Notes under the pieces: generated by a model | Seen by the model: only the letters and a program-made list of their open reading frames with translations | The model's database searches: none | What the model was told of the DNA's origin: nothing | Made by a program: the position numbers and the translations under genes | From: an uncultured Eubacteriales bacterium | GTDB taxonomy: Bacteria > Bacillota > Clostridia > Oscillospirales > UMGS1783 | Assembly (NCBI GenBank): GCA_905209135.1 | Contig: CAJLRT010000001.1 | Location: 1 to 23,009 of the forward strand | Length of the DNA stretch: 23,009 bases | Reading direction: 5' to 3' | Part shown: piece by piece, positions 22,030 through 23,009 of the stretch | Layout: each line of letters begins with the position of its first letter | How positions within the stretch are numbered: the stretch's first letter is position 1

Positions 22030-23009
22030 ATGAAACGCAGAGGAAAGTTAAGAATCAAGAACGTATTTTCCGCAACATTTGCGCTGGGGTTTATCGTCAT
22101 GGGCCTGGCGGCGGCCGGCAACGTGCTGACCGGCGCGTGGAGCACGTCCACCCTGATCGGGATGTCCATGCCGGGCGTATATGCAAGCGACAGCATTCTG
22201 AGCCCCAAGCTGATGGTAGCGCTGGCCATGCCGTCCTTTTCGGGCGAGTACGGCAGTTACAGCAGATTTTTGAGTTCCGGATTCACGGAATATTTTTATG
22301 AGGGCGAGCCGGAAACGCCGCAGGAGGAGCAGCCGCCCGCCGACTACGCGGAGATTCTGGAGAGCCTTGCGGCAGACGAGACGTTCGGCCCCGTGGACGA
22401 AGCGCTCGAACAGTACGCGCGGGAAGTGCAGGCGATCAACCTGCACCCGGGCGACTCATCGGGCGACGAACGCTGGTCGGACGTGTTCATGCGCAACCAG
22501 AGCGAACAGACATATGACCCGGACAGCCTGATGAGAGAAAAGCTGAACCTTGGCCTGCAGCCGGCCGGGGAAGGGCCGCAGGTATTGATATACCATACCC
22601 ATGGCAGCGAAGCCTACAACACCACGGGCGACGTATACTATACAAACCAGTCCATGAACACAAAGGACGTCAGCCGCAATGTCGTGGCGGTGGGGGAGGT
22701 GCTGCAGCAGACGCTCAGCGCGCTCGGGGTGGAGTCGATCCACTGCGACAAGCTGCACGACGAATCCTATAACGACGCTTATACCAATTCCCGCAAGTCG
22801 ATCGAGCAGTACCTGGAAGAATACCCGACCATCAAGGTGGTGATCGATCTACATAGGGACTCCATGGTTACGCAGGCGGGGCTTAAGTACCGGCCGGTGG
22901 CGGAAGTGGACGGCATGCAGGTGGCGCAGGTCATGGCCGTCGTCGGCGTGGGCGAACCCAACGACCACTGGCAGGACAATCTGCGCTTCAGCATCGCGCT
23001 GTGCGACAG
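22030..23009 (+). CDS. spoIIP: Stage II sporulation protein P (SpoIIP), 3' end outside window
   Basis: The first 326 residues of the membrane-anchored amidase/endopeptidase. With SpoIID and SpoIIM it remodels septal peptidoglycan during forespore engulfment. Residues 1-11 are basic and about 12-33 form a single membrane anchor. A low-complexity acidic/proline segment follows (about 85-110). The catalytic zinc domain starts near 180 with VLIYHTHGSEAY (H189, H191, E194) and continues with VVIDLHRDS (H275). The ATG lies 6 nt after GGGAG. Next to gpr, as in Bacillus and Clostridium, where lepA commonly follows. The C-terminal part is cut off by the window. Confidence 0.95.
   Translation, partial: MKRRGKLRIKNVFSATFALGFIVMGLAAAGNVLTGAWSTSTLIGMSMPGVYASDSILSPKLMVALAMPSFSGEYGSYSRFLSSGFTEYFYEGEPETPQEEQPPADYAEILESLAADETFGPVDEALEQYAREVQAINLHPGDSSGDERWSDVFMRNQSEQTYDPDSLMREKLNLGLQPAGEGPQVLIYHTHGSEAYNTTGDVYYTNQSMNTKDVSRNVVAVGEVLQQTLSALGVESIHCDKLHDESYNDAYTNSRKSIEQYLEEYPTIKVVIDLHRDSMVTQAGLKYRPVAEVDGMQVAQVMAVVGVGEPNDHWQDNLRFSIALCD

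Noticed and set aside
1..23009. CRISPR arrays, insertion sequences, toxin-antitoxin or phage defence genes
   Set aside because: No regularly spaced repeats, transposase or recombinase motifs or defence-type domains were seen. The CPBP protease is the only gene with occasional immunity links, and its neighbours are housekeeping genes.

Overview
The window is GC-rich DNA with strong G/C preference at third codon positions. It comes from an endospore-forming member of the Firmicutes, most likely a high-GC clostridial lineage; this is an inference from gene content, not an identification. The reasons are the sporulation genes gpr and spoIIP next to a divergent rpsT (the arrangement known from Bacillus and Clostridium), a T-box riboswitch on serS, strong AGGAGG ribosome binding sites and near-consensus vegetative promoters.

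Layout. (1) 1-1807, minus strand: the N-terminal two thirds of a glycoside hydrolase family 2 enzyme, and a tRNA-Arg(CCU) with its own promoter and terminator. (2) 1940-4926, plus strand: a two-gene unit encoding a short glycyl radical enzyme and a nucleoside hydrolase, with no activating enzyme beside it. (3) 5145-6698: a seryl-tRNA synthetase behind a T-box leader with a UCC specifier. (4) 6773-10715: a tightly overlapping unit of a CPBP membrane protease, tadA, nadB and nadC; nadA is absent. (5) 10719-20296: a long operon carrying aroF, tyrA, aroB, aroA, aroC, pheA, an aroE-aroK fusion, aroQ (type II dehydroquinase) and an aminotransferase. It covers every step from DAHP to phenylalanine and tyrosine, and genes overlap or nearly touch throughout. 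(6) 20564-23009: rpsT on the minus strand, divergent from gpr and spoIIP, the last cut by the window end.

The most notable signal is in front of the aromatic operon. A 40-codon open frame (10778-10900) has ten Phe and Tyr codons, nine of them within twelve codons. A strong intrinsic terminator follows, together with a 13-nt segment that can pair at 12 of 13 positions with the terminator's 5' arm and loop. This is the architecture of ribosome-mediated attenuation responding to charged tRNA-Phe and tRNA-Tyr. It is the classical proteobacterial logic, here in a Firmicute, a group that usually uses T-boxes for this purpose. Together with a DAHP synthase that carries an N-terminal regulatory domain and a P-protein with an ACT domain, it suggests layered transcriptional and allosteric end-product control of the pathway.

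No insertion sequence, prophage gene, CRISPR array or rRNA was seen. The long open frames opposite the real genes are codon-bias shadows.
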